Assembly (NCBI GenBank): GCA_905147135.1
Contig: LR990044.1
Coordinates: forward strand, 16,744,122 to 16,808,121
DNA from: Blastobasis lacticolella
Taxonomy: Eukaryota; Arthropoda; Insecta; Lepidoptera; Blastobasidae
DNA: 64,000 nt
Direction: 5' to 3'
This document shows, one piece after another, positions 1-11,235 of the stretch. The notes beneath the pieces are model-generated. The model ran no database searches, was not told where the DNA came from, and worked only from the letters and a program-made list of their open reading frames with translations. Positions within the stretch are counted from its first letter, which is position 1. Each line of letters opens with the position of its first letter. The translations under genes were made by a program, and so were the position numbers.

Positions 1-328
1 AAGTTATCATTTCACTTTTACTTCTATTTATCGAATTATTTACTTAATACATGTGACTGAATAACTGGTGGCATTTCAAAACTTGTACATCATTAGCATG
101 ATTTTCTATAAAATATTATACACAAAATTTCTTCGAATAATTACGAATGATGAAATAATTCAAACTAGCATAGCATCTTCAATAGCGTTGTTCTTATAGA
201 CCCACATCGCAATTTATACCTATAATATTTATCTATCACCAAAATATCAATTCAAATAATATTGGTTAATGAAATGGAATACATCACAGGTACAGAGCCT
301 ATTTTTATAGTACCTTATTAGTAATTAC

Positions 329-405
329 TTCAATTTCTACTTGGACGGGAATCGAATCCACTGTGCTACTGAAATAGCATATTATTAACGATACGGTCAG
401 CAGAC
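329..405 (-). repeat. Decayed tRNA-headed SINE relic (SINE-B-like head)
   Basis: The stretch carries a reversed, imperfect pol III box B (GGAATCGAATCC read on the plus strand) next to a short run like 'aatttct', which precedes box B in the minus-strand SINE-B copies elsewhere in the window. Box A is not intact and no 3' tail is recognisable, so this is an old fragment at best. It could also be chance similarity. Confidence 0.35.
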
Positions 406-409
406 AAGA

Positions 410-1205
410 AAATAGAAAATGTGAATCATGTTATTGTAGGTACATCAACAAAGGTAGGCAAACATGATTTTTAAATACGAATCGTGTCTATGTAGGTACT
501 TTAATTGAATTTGAGCTTGAATTGAATATTTATTGTATGGTAAAAGTTTGTTGAAATAAAAATGAAGTAAACAAAATAAATATTTTGCGTTAAGCCAGGT
601 ATCCACCGATCAAAAACTTGTGTTGTCAACACGTGTTGATAACAAAATGTCCTTTAGGCGGAGAAGCGCCTTTATGCAACGTCTAATTTTTCGTCAAGAA
701 ATTGAATGGATTATTTATGATTTTTCTCAATTTCCTATCATGAACATTATGATTTAAGTAGCTAGTTGATTTAGGACCGAAAATTGCTAAACGTAATAAA
801 GTATTATAACGGTACAACCTTGGATTATATCTACTGTGCCGACCCTATGTCATATAGAAATGATTTTAATATTTTCCAATGTGGGTAACCGGTATGTTAC
901 GTTTACATAACATAATATAAAGCTGCCTATCATATAAATATACCCATCAAAATTTACGGGAATATAAAGTTTCCGATGTTCTTTAACTAAATATTTTTAA
1001 AACTTAGCAAGTTTTTATCGGTCAACCGCACAAAATAAATTTAATTTTTTTTTTCGTCTAACTACCAATAAGAAAAATTGTTTGAAACATTTTACTTTCG
1101 TTAACGTAGTTTTTGGCATGGAAAAGAAGGTTAAACAATTATGATGTGGTCTTTCTTTGCTAATTGAGGATGCTATTCTCACATAAAATGTTTTGCATTT
1201 CTAAA
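410..1205. other. AT-rich non-coding stretch, nothing recognised
   Basis: No coding frame of note and no copy of the repeat families seen elsewhere. The only local structure is a perfect 14-bp palindrome, TCAACACGTGTTGA, at 626-639, which contains an E-box-like CACGTG core. Nothing shows that it is functional. Confidence 0.5.
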
Positions 1206-1209
1206 AATA

Positions 1210-1827
1210 TTATAATAAAAGCGGCGTTTTATATCTCGATGTATTGACGCTCGACGTGCAAGAAACAATTCGTGATTCCAAATGTCCAGGATTTGTGCCA
1301 TAGTAGATGCAGAAGTCACCGACATAGTTTCCACGAGTTTCAAAACTAAAGTGGCAGTGGGCAGGCCACAAAATTTCATAGGACCGATGGCCGATGAGGC
1401 ACAAAGGTCTTCGAATGGGGATCACGTACCGGAAATTATAGTGTAAAACAGCCCCAGGAGATAGACTGAGCTGGTGGACCAAGCCGATCGTTGCGGAAGG
1501 CCCCCTGGCGGAGTATGTCCAGCAGTAGATGTCCTGGCGTCCGAGATGTTCAGATACAGAACCGGTCGGGGTGTTACCTGTCATGGCAGCTTTGGTGATG
1601 CTGTTCCGGTGATGATTTCAACCAGGATCTGCGAAGCTCTTGACAGCGATGGGCCGCGAAGACGGCACAGCACATTTCCTTTGGTTTTTCGGTCTCTCGA
1701 TCCCTCCGACGTCGATTGGTCGTTCCAAACACCGTCGTCGTGGATTTGCAAGATGCCTCGTGGAATGGTCTCGTCCATTACGCAGAATCTGAAAAATAGT
1801 GATTTTAATATCGATATCAAGAGTTAA
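1210..1827. other. Coding-like, GC-richer island with long open frames on both strands
   Basis: This roughly 600-bp block is clearly richer in GC than its flanks. It holds a 124-codon open frame on the minus strand (1210-1584), a 117-codon open frame on the plus strand (1474-1827) and two more minus-strand frames (1179-1379, 1581-1820) that are in register with each other but separated by stops. On the minus strand a pyrimidine-rich tract ending in TTTCAG lies near 1797, and CAG|GTAACA lies near 1575, so the interval could be an exon with acceptor and donor. The minus-strand reading meets a TGA just before that donor. I recognise no protein domain in any frame. It may be a decayed exon or retrocopy, an old transposon fragment, or chance. 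No product is assigned. Confidence 0.25.
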
Positions 1828-1829
1828 CG

Positions 1830-2790
1830 AATCCCACTTCTGATGTCAGCTTTAATATAAGTCCTACTTATAACTACAGTGTCTTTCATTAGTAAAACCT
1901 TTATTTTAGTCATTAGGCTACAGGATAATAACAGAATGTGAGTATGTATCCAAAATCCCAGTGAAATATATGGACAACGATGATGATGAAGTATCCAAGG
2001 CTGATATTTGTGTAGGAGTTTACTAGAAAATATATTATCTAGGATAACGTATGATTCTAGTGGATATCATTTAATCAAACAAATGTTTTAAAGATATTAG
2101 GTATATTGTAATAAGCAATATAATCCATTATAAAATGAGGTATTTATTTAAACAGCATTAGCTGAATTAAACAAGATTTTATAATACAAACAAAATACCA
2201 TAGGCAAACCACATTTATACAAAATTCTCACCAAATGTTAAGACAATTATCGATCACATAATTCAATATTTATCCTTTAAAATGGGACAGTAGTATTACG
2301 TATGATTCAATAAATAAACAATTATATAAATAAATTAACCAATACAAAATATAAAGCAACAATAATACAATGCAAGTTTGTACTTAACTCTGTGCCGGCT
2401 CTGGAGCAAAAGTACCACCCAGTCTTTTGACTGGACCTTTATACTACCTTCTAGCCGGAAATGTCATTTCTATTCTCATTTCCGGTCTCCTAAATTTACT
2501 GATAGATTGATTAGATGTTAATTTAATGTATTACAATACTTTGAACATTATTATAAATTTATTACATAATTAATTAAGGAAGTTTCTCATAAACAGTACT
2601 TAACAGAACAAAGACAAACAATCGTTCTGAAACACCACACTTCGTTCTGAAGTTGGTGAAATGTTTACGATAGTATTTTGAAATATTAATTATTATTCAT
2701 TACGATATTTAATACCAATTAAAACATACTAAAATACCTTATATCTAACACATGCAACTGCGTCGAAATATCGGGCTACTCGTAAACAAA
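1830..2790. other. AT-rich non-coding stretch with one small hairpin
   Basis: No gene or repeat family recognised. A perfect 9-bp inverted repeat, CCGGAAATG (2455-2463) and CATTTCCGG (2477-2485), is separated by 13 nt. The arms contain Ets-like GGAA cores, but one such pair is weak evidence for regulation. Confidence 0.45.
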
Positions 2791-2799
2791 GGTACGCGG

Positions 2800-2935
2800 T
2801 TGTTAGGTGCCTAAACCTGCCGGTTGCGACGTTAGGATGACGAAGATCTGGCAGAGTGGAGAAGAAAATGTAGGAAGGCGGACCCTGGCAGAAGCCGGGA
2901 TTGACCGCTCAGATGATGATAATGATGAGTTGTTA
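2800..2935 (+). repeat. LINE C-terminal / 3'-end fragment with (GAT)n tail
   Basis: Near the 3' side the plus strand reads WRRKCRKADPGRSRD followed by a stop, then a GATGATGATAATGATGA run. A short basic C-terminus followed directly by a GAT-rich tail is typical of the 3' ends of lepidopteran RTE-like and related non-LTR retrotransposons. Only the last few dozen codons remain and the 5' limit is unclear. The overlapping 67- and 106-codon open frames here are shadows of this repeat and its neighbour. Confidence 0.45.
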
Positions 2936-2991
2936 AATCTTCCATTATATGCTGGATGTATACCGAGATCAAAACTGCGCGGGAGAAAACA

Positions 2992-3185
2992 GTGGACGTT
3001 GGGTATATAGGGGAGAGGTGGCATGAAAAAGACACTCATTGAAAGGGATGAGTCAAATAATCGGTAAAATATTTTTATTCTGGGGAAACCCCGAAGCACA
3101 ACCATTCGCACCTTACACGTCACGCTCCTGTCAAATTAAATAATGCCCCCTTCATGGCACCTCTCCCTATATCGTGGACGTCCAC
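2992..3185. mobile_element. MITE-like inverted-repeat element, about 194 bp
   Basis: The left end (2992-3027) reads GTGGACGT, a short variable stretch, then TATAGGGGAGAGGTGGCATG. The reverse complement of the right end (3151-3185) repeats this with a few changes (GTGGACGT, then TATAGGGAGAGGTGCCATG). The arms are about 35 bp and imperfect. There is no coding capacity inside. The outer end of the right arm overlaps a perfect 20-bp palindrome. No target-site duplication could be fixed, so the superfamily is unknown. Confidence 0.5.
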
Positions 3186-3189
3186 GATA
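3170..3189. repeat. Perfect 20-bp palindrome
   Basis: TATCGTGGACGTCCACGATA reads the same on both strands. It sits at the right end of the inverted-repeat element at 2992-3185 and may be the junction of that element with its own terminal sequence. It is also a possible dimeric protein-binding site, but nothing else supports that. Confidence 0.6.
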
Positions 3190-5625
3190 ATATCGTCACG
3201 TTACAAATTATAAAAGCGCCTAGAGCATATATTTCAGTTAGTGATCGAATTTTTTTAGAAACTCTTGGGTTAGTAGTTCCAGATATTACCTACCCCTTAC
3301 AAACAAATTTTAACTCTACATTATGGTAAGTATACCTACATAACCCATAATAGCACTGGAGGAACACGAGCAACTTGACTTTGCAAGCCAAAATTTAAAA
3401 TGAACTTACTTCAGTTACGAGCTTTCAAGTTAAGCAACTAAGTGGGTTACTTTACTAAGAAAACAAACATATTAAGTCTGCTGTTGCCCGCTGTAGTAAC
3501 AGTGTTGATTTTTGTCTGTAGACTCTGTACCTACATGTTTAACTACTATTATGTAATAAGGCGTATAGGTCATATGTGCAAATTGGGTCCTCTACAAAGT
3601 TCAATCCAAGGATTACGCTAAATTAAAACCGTTGCTTTCAAACTCGTCTCTAATGCAGTTCCAATCATTATTCAGTTTCGTTTTAGCCGCTACAAAGTTC
3701 GAATGCCAACAAAGGTTGAGATAAAACAGCATCGAAAAGAAGTAGCATCTTTGTAACTTTTTGTTAGACAGCCGTTATATGCTACGGTTTACTAAATTTC
3801 AAATCTATGGATATCGATCAAGTTATGGATGTCGATCGCCGTTCAATTGCGTTTCAGTATGGTTTCAGTGTGGAAAGCATTTAGCGGACTCCGGATAGCG
3901 GAAAGTATGACTTGCCATCTCGAGATGAGAGCGAGATGAAGTCATTGCAAATGCTAATGTAAAGAGAGCGGCGATAGAGGAGTAGGTATGCGACAGGTAT
4001 TCACGTTTTGTTATATTTTTGTTGCTACCCATTTTTTGGTCTTTAGGGTACCTAGCTGGCCTACCTTAACAAAACTGACCATTGTCGTCTTATAAGATAT
4101 CCGTGTGTAGGTCTTTACACTCAATATAAGGTTGAAAATTGCACAAATATTATCGCATTTGCTTCTAACTGTCAGCGTACGATCTCATTCAATTACTGGG
4201 GTAATTTTAGCAATTTCTCTAGTACGCATAACCTATCTACGCCTTTTTACTTGTACCTCTATAATCATAGTTGTTAAAGATAAGCAGCGAGTCTGTATAC
4301 AGGTGGCGTGCGAAACCGGTGCTACGGCCTGTTCGCTTTTAATGCGTGATTGACACGACATTCTGTGAAAACACCTTCGTTTTCAGCACAATGACTCACA
4401 ATTTGAATAGCTATTCGTATCGAGGCAATCTATTTTGGGTTAAAACTGGTTCGCCAAAAGAAATTCGCTCAAATGGGCAATTGTCTGGCTGAATAATTGC
4501 AATACTCCGCAGCGCTTCTGTGGTTTTTGGTGGTGTTAAAATAACTTATATATAGTTACACAGATACTACTTCGTCAATTAAGGTATTAATTATTCGAAA
4601 ACTGTTAGACGGTCATGAAAACTAAAGTGGATCTAGGTGGACCTACTACTACAAAGTTTAGTTACTTTAAATACTACTCTGAATTTCTAGTGAACTTTCA
4701 TTCTCAGACCGATTCGCTGAAAAGACCCATTTACATCTTAATCATACGGTCAACGTGCAGATGGACATTAGAGAGAACACGAGAGCTAATTTATCATAAC
4801 TTGACCCCCATTATAGCACACACCGTGAACCTAAAAGAGTGCGGTACAATTTTTCTTTTTTTCGTGGAAAAAAATATAGCTGGCCAGTGTAGCCACATAC
4901 ATGCATACATTATGATATATCTGCATCAACACTGACAAATGTGACGTATAAATCAAAGGCCGGCGGGAAATGGCCGCCGCTAGGGTATTGCTTCGAACGA
5001 GGTTAGGGGCCAAGTCGAAATGTTTTACCGAGTTTTCTTTGAGCGCTATTATTTATTTGAGGATTTGTGGGAATGGGTATTTGGTGTCGATTTTAGTCAA
5101 GTTATGAACCTGAATATTATATGTACTACTTCCTGGATGAGCTCGTTAAGCGATCACTTTGTTTTGAGATGAAAGTTGTCCCATAGTTTTTTGACGTTAA
5201 TAAGTATCCAAGTAGTAACAGCCGTAGTTATTCAAAGCAATATGCTTATAGGACGAATCTTTTTTGTATGGCTACCCCTAGGCGTAAAGTTATGCTGCAT
5301 ATGTTCTTCATTATTTTTAAGTCGGCTGATTTTTGTTCTTCAATGAAAAAAATATACTGTGAATTGGATTCACTAATTCAAAAAATATTCGAGTCTAGAG
5401 TTCGACTCTAGAGCGCTCTAAATTGTTTCACGCAACATACAAATGGCGTCATTGTATTTTTATTAAGCCACTTCCTAATAATATCGTTGTGCTAGTAATT
5501 AATACACGTTTTCTTTTATGTTTTTCATTTTCACTAGTTTTGCCTACAAATGCTTAATGATTAGTTTAGAAGCGGAACGATGTGGTCTCTGCCTACCTCT
5601 ACGGGAAAACTGTGTACCATTATTA
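3190..5625. other. Non-coding stretch without recognised repeats
   Basis: No SINE, LINE or TIR element was recognised across about 2.4 kb. An ATG-initiated 106-codon open frame at 4615-4935 has no recognisable domain and sits in AT-rich DNA, so it is treated as chance. A short GC-rich patch near 4960-5010 (GGCCGGCGGGAAATGGCCGCC) and a hairpin TCTAGAGT-TCG-ACTCTAGA near 5394-5412 are the only local features. Confidence 0.45.
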
Positions 5626-5631
5626 TGCGTA

Positions 5632-5775
5632 TGATAAATTTAAAAAACACTTTTTACAGTAGTTCCACTATAATAAAAATAAAAATATTACGACCGATTT
5701 CGATAATATCATCACCAGGCAATGTAAACAACAATTATAGTGGAACTAGTGCAAAAAGTGTTCTTTAATTTATCA
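5632..5775. mobile_element. 144-bp MITE with about 41-bp TIRs and TA target-site duplication
   Basis: The left TIR (5632-5672) and the right TIR (5736-5775) are reverse complements over about 40 nt with three mismatches and one indel. Both begin TGATAAATT and run inward to AGTTCCACTATA. TA dinucleotides flank the element at 5630-5631 and 5776-5777. TA duplication with a short, AT-rich, non-coding interior fits a Tc1/mariner-type MITE. The RNA would fold into one long hairpin. Confidence 0.75.
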
Positions 5776-5779
5776 TACA

Positions 5780-7645
5780 ATGAAGTTCCATCAAGATTGC
5801 ACTAAACAAAGTATTAACTATCATACTTTCATTCATTGAAATTGTAATCGAAACTAGAATAGATTGATACACAGGCTTATGCATAAGCATTATGTATTAC
5901 ACGATTGAATCGTATCTCACACCGAATAGCCAATATATCAACAAGAAATTGGATAAAATAAAAAAAAATATCACAAAAAAATATGACTTTCTTTCGAAGA
6001 TTGATTGAGGAGTGTGGGGGAAAGCATATACAGTCGAAAAAGTCGACTGGGAAGAGTCACAGCGTTCATCTTTCTTTTGTTACAGTTCGTTTACGGAAAT
6101 GAAAAAAAAATCAGTATACATATTCAGCGACGTGCCGATTGTCCCGCATCTCCTCCGGGAGAAGTGGGTGAGCAAAAAATTAAATTGCGACAACATTTTT
6201 TTTATGACACAAACGCGAAAAGGCATTCTAAACGCCCGACGAATATTTAGATTTGTGGTATAAATAGCTCCGTCGTCGGCATGTCAGTAAAATCACTTGA
6301 TTTGGTCTCAGTTTTGCGAAACTTATATTTTGTGCTAAATCCACATAAAATAGATTGGAATTGCTAGTAAGATATACAAAAGACATAGTCCTAACTTAAG
6401 ACAACTAAACTAAATTACGCTATAAAATAACCTAAAATAAAAGGGAATCACAGTTTCCCAGTACTGGGAAAAGTGCCCAGCTGGCTAACCGCATAGCGCC
6501 GCTGAATAAGAGTTGAGGCAAAATAAAGTCCAGCCCTATTTTTACACATTTTATTTTTAGTGTTAATGCACAGATATGTTATTCGTAATTATCATATAGC
6601 TTACTAATCTCGTTCTCTCAAAAGGTTTGGCTAAAATCTCATAGACAAAAAACCCAGAATCGCCAGCAACGAAATGATTAGAAATGGGTTCACTATGGTA
6701 AAATCATAACGTTTTTGAAAAATCAGCCCCCTAACCCATGTAATATAGAAGTTATTATATTGTATGAGAATCATAACTACATTGATTTTTCTTGATTTTT
6801 ATTTTATTATCTAGTATCACTTTATTAAATAATAATACTTATATTAAATAATGTAAAAAAATCAATAATACATATTTTAATACTTCGTAATAACATTTTT
6901 ATTCTATTCCATTTCTCTATACCTATGTAAAAATTAATTGTAGTGCATTGGTCTCCCTCAAACTCGAAAACGGCTACACCGATTTAAATAATCCTTTTTT
7001 GTTTTGTTCGCTATAATATTGGGATGCATTAAACTCAAAGAAAAAAAGGATATGTAGGGGCAAAGTAGTAGGCAACTTTACCCCTATCTACCCTTTTTTA
7101 AATTTTCTTTTTGTATGGAGATTGTACCTTTTATAAAAAAATATCTAGTATTCCACATCGATTTTGCATAAATTATTATATATATTGCATGTAGATATTA
7201 TGAATATAATAATGGCATATATGACATTTCTGGCGACTCTGGTTTTTGTTTTAGCCAAGATCTTTGCATACTATGAAAAATGGGACACCACCAACTGTCT
7301 CTGAGAATAGATCGGCGTTGGATGGAATCAAGAGGAAGGAATTGGTATTGGGGTGCACCCGCCCTTATGTGGGAGCAGTACTCCATATGGGGACTATCCT
7401 AATTACAATAAAGTAATACTTAAAAACCAATCTTAAGTCAAACCTCCGTAAGACAATCCATGAAAATGATTTGAGCTACTTGATAAAAATGGTTGATTAC
7501 TGTTGTATCCTGATTGTAATTAAGTTAGAAGAATCGTAATGGTTTTTTTTTAAAGGTATTCAATATGTACGGAGCTTCCTCCAAAATTCTGCGTTAGCCT
7601 GTGTATAGTCTTTCGCATACTGGACATACAGGTCAATAAGTAATA
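5780..7645. other. AT-rich non-coding stretch
   Basis: No coding sequence recognised. Overlapping open frames at 6005-6263 have no domain. A perfect 18-bp palindrome is listed separately at 6454-6471. The stretch around 7050-7100 (a run such as CTTTACCCC) resembles text near 15.3 kb and may be part of a diffuse lepidopteran repeat. Confidence 0.4.
6454..6471. repeat. Perfect 18-bp palindrome
   Basis: TTTCCCAGTACTGGGAAA is self-complementary with no loop. It is embedded in unique sequence and is followed by a second CCCAG motif (AAGTGCCCAGCTGG). It could be a dimeric binding site or chance. No repeat family explains it. Confidence 0.6.
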
Positions 7646-7650
7646 TTAAA

Positions 7651-7872
7651 GTCTGTCGGTCTGGCTCTGCTTGTCATTGTCGGGCACTGACCGGCTCTGT
7701 CTGGTATTGTCGGACACGGTCCAGCCATTGTCGGCTTAGGGTGAATGTGCTCCGGTCCTGTGGTGTCCAACATGTCATTGTTTGTTTCCTTCCTACTTTC
7801 TCTCTCCTCTTTGACGATTGAAGGAGATGAGTGAGATTGTCCTATTCAATAAATAATTTTGATTTTAATAGT
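7651..7872 (+). repeat. Family C repeat, copy 1 (LINE 3'-UTR-like)
   Basis: This copy shares with 17141-17351 and 46595-46776 the order GGCTCTGCCTGGCATTGTCG-like, GTGTTTCCTTCCTACTTTC, TTTGACGATTGAAAGAGAT, then AATAAATAATTTTGATTTT. All three lie on the plus strand and end in an AT-rich tail with AATAAA, as expected for the 3' end of a non-LTR element or a SINE. Copy 1 has an internally duplicated GGCTCTG(C/T)CTGG..TTGTCGG unit at the 5' side. Confidence 0.65.
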
Positions 7873-8415
7873 AGTTTTTGTACCTAGAACTTCTATCCCT
7901 GTATGTACCTATGTATTGCTGTTGTGGAACTGAGGTTTGGATAGACGCTGCCTAAGCGCCGTCTAGGGAGCCATTTGCAGATCCAATCTTTTATTGAACC
8001 AAGCATTGCTAATGTACGAGTACACAATGAAAAGGGATAAAGAACATGATATTCGGGTATATGTTTTCATAATAAATTAAGTCTAGATGTCATAAAGCGT
8101 CGCTTGGGTGGCATACGTGACTTTAGTGCGACCAACTTATAATCTGGATCAGCCAAATACTAACTGGCTGCTGTAGATTTGGTGGAACAAAGTGGAAAGA
8201 AATTAATTAGTGGTCTGCTATTGATCGAAGCTAAGCTGCATAGCCTCGAGCATCGGCGTTTGTTTACGCGTCTGTCGGTCTTCAAAGAGAGTGCGAAGCA
8301 GTAGCACGATCTTATTCCGCCAGCCCCTTTCCGCGGTCCGGGCTAGAGGTTAATCCTTATGTTGTGGAGCCGCCTTGAGACCTTTATATGTACGGCTAAG
8401 GAATCAAACGCGTTG
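7873..8415. other. Non-coding stretch, unrecognised
   Basis: A GC-richer patch at about 8215-8400 interrupts the AT-rich background but has no long open frame and no match to families defined in this window. Confidence 0.4.
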
Positions 8416-8563
8416 CCTGTGAGTGAGTTCCCTGATCATTATAATCTAGACCCATCAAGGCCATAGTGAATGGGCTGTTTCTAGCATGCTCTATAATCGG
8501 CCGAATCGTCACTTACCAGCAGGTGATAAGGCGGTTTAATGCCTGGCTAGTCTAACAAAAAAA
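8416..8563 (+). repeat. Family H repeat (SINE-like 3' half), copy 1
   Basis: It matches 49430-49615 over ATCATTATAAT(C/G)TAGACAC, AGAGTGAATAGGCTGTT, GGCATGCTC, ATCGTCACTTACCA and CAGGTGA, and ends in an A-rich run (ACAAAAAAAAC). The 'CACTTACCAnCAGGTG' plus poly(A) ending is common to several lepidopteran SINEs. Confidence 0.6.
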
Positions 8564-8756
8564 ACGATTGTAAAAATTCAAATGCCAGTTTACAGAAAAT
8601 TTTGTTGATCTTTATACAACGTTACGTTTAATGACTCGGATGAATAAATGAAATACGGATATAGACGTTTGAATGACTGACACGTAGACGAAATGTCGGT
8701 GTATGCTTCTGTGCCTACCCAGTTTAGTGATTAGGATTAGGGATAGGGATTATTAG

Positions 8757-9143
8757 GTGGTAGGATTCTGTCAAGCCCGGAGGAGTCCGCCTGGGTGAGT
8801 ACCACCGCGTTATCTACTTCTGCCGCCAAACAATAATGCTTGCATTGTTGTGGTCTGGTTTAAAGAATGTTATTACTCGCGTAGCCGGAGATAAAGTAAA
8901 CAACCGTTCACCTTGAATGCGTATAATCGACTAAAGGAGGTGGGGGTTGCAGCCGCTGTATTGAAACTCTTAACCTAACAAAGGAGAAGTTAGCCAGTGC
9001 AAAATTACAGTCATAAGGCATTTCATCTTAGTCCTCACAGTGACGACGCACCTGCGATTCTGCGTTTTTGTTGTCAGCAACCTAAATGTATGAATCGTAA
9101 AAGTTATGAGCGACAGTTACCGCTTACCATCAGGTGGGTCGTA
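8757..9143 (+). repeat. Bm1-like SINE with a roughly 95-bp insertion
   Basis: The 5' part (CCTGGGTGAGTACCACCGCG, then CTTCTGCCGCCAAACAATAATG) has the layout of the Bombyx Bm1 SINE. The 3' part, about 8995-9143, matches 41671-41812 (CTCACAGTGACGACGCACCT, CAACCTAAATG, AGTTACCGCTTACCATCAGG). Between them about 95 bp (about 8895-8990) is absent from the copy at 14803, so the copy seems to carry an insertion or rearrangement. Family assignment is from memory of the Bm1 layout and has not been aligned. Confidence 0.7.
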
Positions 9144-9464
9144 AAATACATAAAGTCTATATTGGTTCATATATTTATTTGGTTCATGTATTTATTTGGT
9201 TCATATATTTTCCGGCATTTACAGGTAGTTATAAAATTATCAAGATAATTATCTATTTTCATTCATAATAATTATCGGACAATTGTCTAATAATTACCCA
9301 GTTGTAGTCAAATAATTTAAACGTACTTACCAATGTAAGTATTATAAGATATCTTTAATTTCATACAAATAACAATGACAGTTATTTTGGATACACGCTC
9401 CGTAGCTGACATTTGGCGTTCAGTTTTGCCCACGTTTCGATACATATTTTTACACGATAAAATA

Positions 9465-9808
9465 ATCATCTTGGTGTAGTCTCGGTTGTGCATTCGCGCA
9501 CAAGTTCCCGGGGTTCTTCTTGACCATGATCCAGGATTAGGCAGATCATATTATTACAGTCGAGTGACTGCCATCTGACCTCCGTAACCCTGCTACCATG
9601 GGAGCCTGGCCGGATTGGACCATGGTTATACATTCAGAAGGTGCAGGTTTCATCACGATGTTTTCCCTCACCGTAAGAGCAGTGGTTAGTATTCAACTAG
9701 GGTATATAACTCAGAAAAGAGTTATTGGTATATGATGGCATTGGGTATCGAACCCGGTACCTCTCGCTTACGAGTTGGATACGTTAACCGCTCGGTCACC
9801 GAAGCTCA
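9465..9808 (-). repeat. SINE-A, near full-length (minus strand)
   Basis: The tRNA-derived head is at the right: reversed box B (GGTATCGAACCCGGTACC) and reversed box A region (AACCGCTCGGTCACC). The body follows leftward with the family landmarks CATCACGATGTTTTCCCTCA, GACTGCCATCTGACCTCC and TTGACCATGATCCAGGATT, ending at the left in CATCTTGG (the 3' CCAAGATG tail end). The length of about 345 bp is the family norm here. Box B has one change from the canonical motif. No clear TSD. Confidence 0.8.
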
Positions 9809-9809
9809 C

Positions 9810-10500
9810 ATTTTTCATTACATAACTACCAGGGTTGCTCTGAAACCACCAGGGTTTGTATTAAGTAAATATTGTTAGGAGAAGACTTAATAAATAAGAC
9901 AAAATAACGCTCAAGGAGACTTTTGGGACTGAAGTTGGGTAGACACCTAATTACGTAGTTCGCAGAAAATCCCGCTTTTTGTCTGAAGCTAGGTTAAAAT
10001 AGCACTGTGAGTTTTGGTCCTCAAAACTTGGAGTAGCTTAATTCACAATGGACGATGTAGCCTGTAGACATCTCAATAATATATTCAAAATTATACAGTA
10101 ATTATAATAATTGTTATTTTATTTTCGATATAGTTACGGGGTGCCAATAAACTCTCCAACAGACTCCTCCGAGGTTCTGAGTCTTCCGTTGGGACTCTTT
10201 CCAACAGAAGACTTCATTTCCGATTTTCGAATTAGAGTTCATTTGTATTTAATTTTCTATGTATTTTGCTATAATATTTTTTTATTGGTAGATATATATT
10301 TACAGCGGATCTCCGCTAAATAGACGCATATAAAAAGCACCTGTCAGTGCTCAGTGATGTATTCTACCTGAATTGTGTAACATTTTTAAGCAGGGTTCTC
10401 CAGTATATAAGCAGTCGCGGTGAAAAGACAAATACACATATACATTTGCAAACACATACATACACACACAAACACAAACCTTCACAAACATACATACAGT
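9810..10500. other. Non-coding stretch with a TATA-like motif and CA-rich tract
   Basis: No coding sequence. TATAAAAAG at 10329-10337 is followed by TCAGT initiator-like motifs at 10344-10348 and 10351-10355. The distances (about 17 and 24 nt) are shorter than the usual 30 or so, so a promoter is only possible. A CA/ATAC-rich low-complexity tract covers about 10431-10500. Confidence 0.35.
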
Positions 10501-10593
10501 CTTACGTACAGCAGGGAAGCATTCGTTAAGTATTACTGTAATTATTGTGTATGTATGGAGTGCCAAATAAATTTTTTCTATTCTATTCTATTC
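10501..10593 (+). repeat. LINE/retroposon 3' end with (TTCTA)n tail
   Basis: A poly(A)-signal-like CAAATAAATTTTTT is followed by at least three TTCTA units, a pentamer tail of the kind left by non-LTR elements. The same tail in reverse (TAGAA)n occurs near 53.6 kb. A SINE-A fragment begins immediately after the tail. Confidence 0.55.
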
Positions 10594-10720
10594 TAATTAT
10601 CTGATCAGTCAAAGCCTGGATAATGGTCAAGGCGGACTCCGGGGCTCCCGAGCCCTATGCACCTGATCGTGAAAGCACAACCCGCATATCGACGCGAAGA
10701 TAAGTTTTTATTATTATTAT
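10594..10720 (+). repeat. SINE-A body fragment (3' part only)
   Basis: It begins at ATTATCTGATC and runs through GGTCAAGGCGGACTCCGGGG and AAAGCACAACCC to an ATT-rich tail, matching the last 120 nt of SINE-A. The tRNA head and half of the body are missing. It abuts a (TTCTA)n LINE tail. Confidence 0.7.
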
Positions 10721-11230
10721 TGCGTATAATAAGTAACCTATGTATATAGGTATCATTATTCTGTGGTATAGGCCACAGTTGTCACAGAGAGCCAAGTTAT
10801 AACTGCTTTTTTCCCAATCTATTATTCGCATTCCCATGACATAATGTCATGTTTGTGTACAATAAAGAATAAGAAATCAATAAAGATACAGTATAGTAAC
10901 AGAGATGTACAGTTTTGTATGTAGATGTACAACCTTGTAGTCATAGGAACAGGAACCTTAAATGCAGGTACTAAAAGTGTACACATTATAGTTGTTTCTT
11001 TTATACGTGAACTCTATAACAATAGTTGCTTAGTTATAGTTATTATATTATACGCGAACTCCATTGGGGCTACCCTGTCTATGATTTCACGTTTCGGTGA
11101 AAAACAAAACGTGGCGGGACGTGTCTCTGTTTCGTTAGCAAGACACTCTTACCGGAACTATACAGATAAAACCGGATAGAACTAGACCGTGGGCACGGAA
11201 ACTTAAGATGTCTCAGTTTATAAGGTTATG
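10721..11230. other. Non-coding stretch with small hairpins
   Basis: It contains CTGTGG-TATAGG-CCACAG (near 10760) and CATGACAT-A-ATGTCATG (near 10836), followed by GTGTACAATAAAG, which resembles the poly(A)-signal end of a retroposon (compare 33095-33139). No genes. Confidence 0.35.
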
Positions 11231-11235
11231 GAGAA

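Noticed and set aside
2803..3123. 106-codon minus-strand frame
   Set aside because: It spans a LINE 3' end and the adjacent inverted-repeat element, so it is a by-product.
4615..4935. 106-codon ATG frame on the plus strand
   Set aside because: No recognisable domain, AT-driven composition, no promoter or splice context.
10104..10600. Solo LTR (TATA-like box, AATAAA, initiator)
   Set aside because: No TG..CA termini with a 4-6 bp duplication, no polypurine or primer-binding site. The 3' part is a pentamer-tailed non-LTR end.
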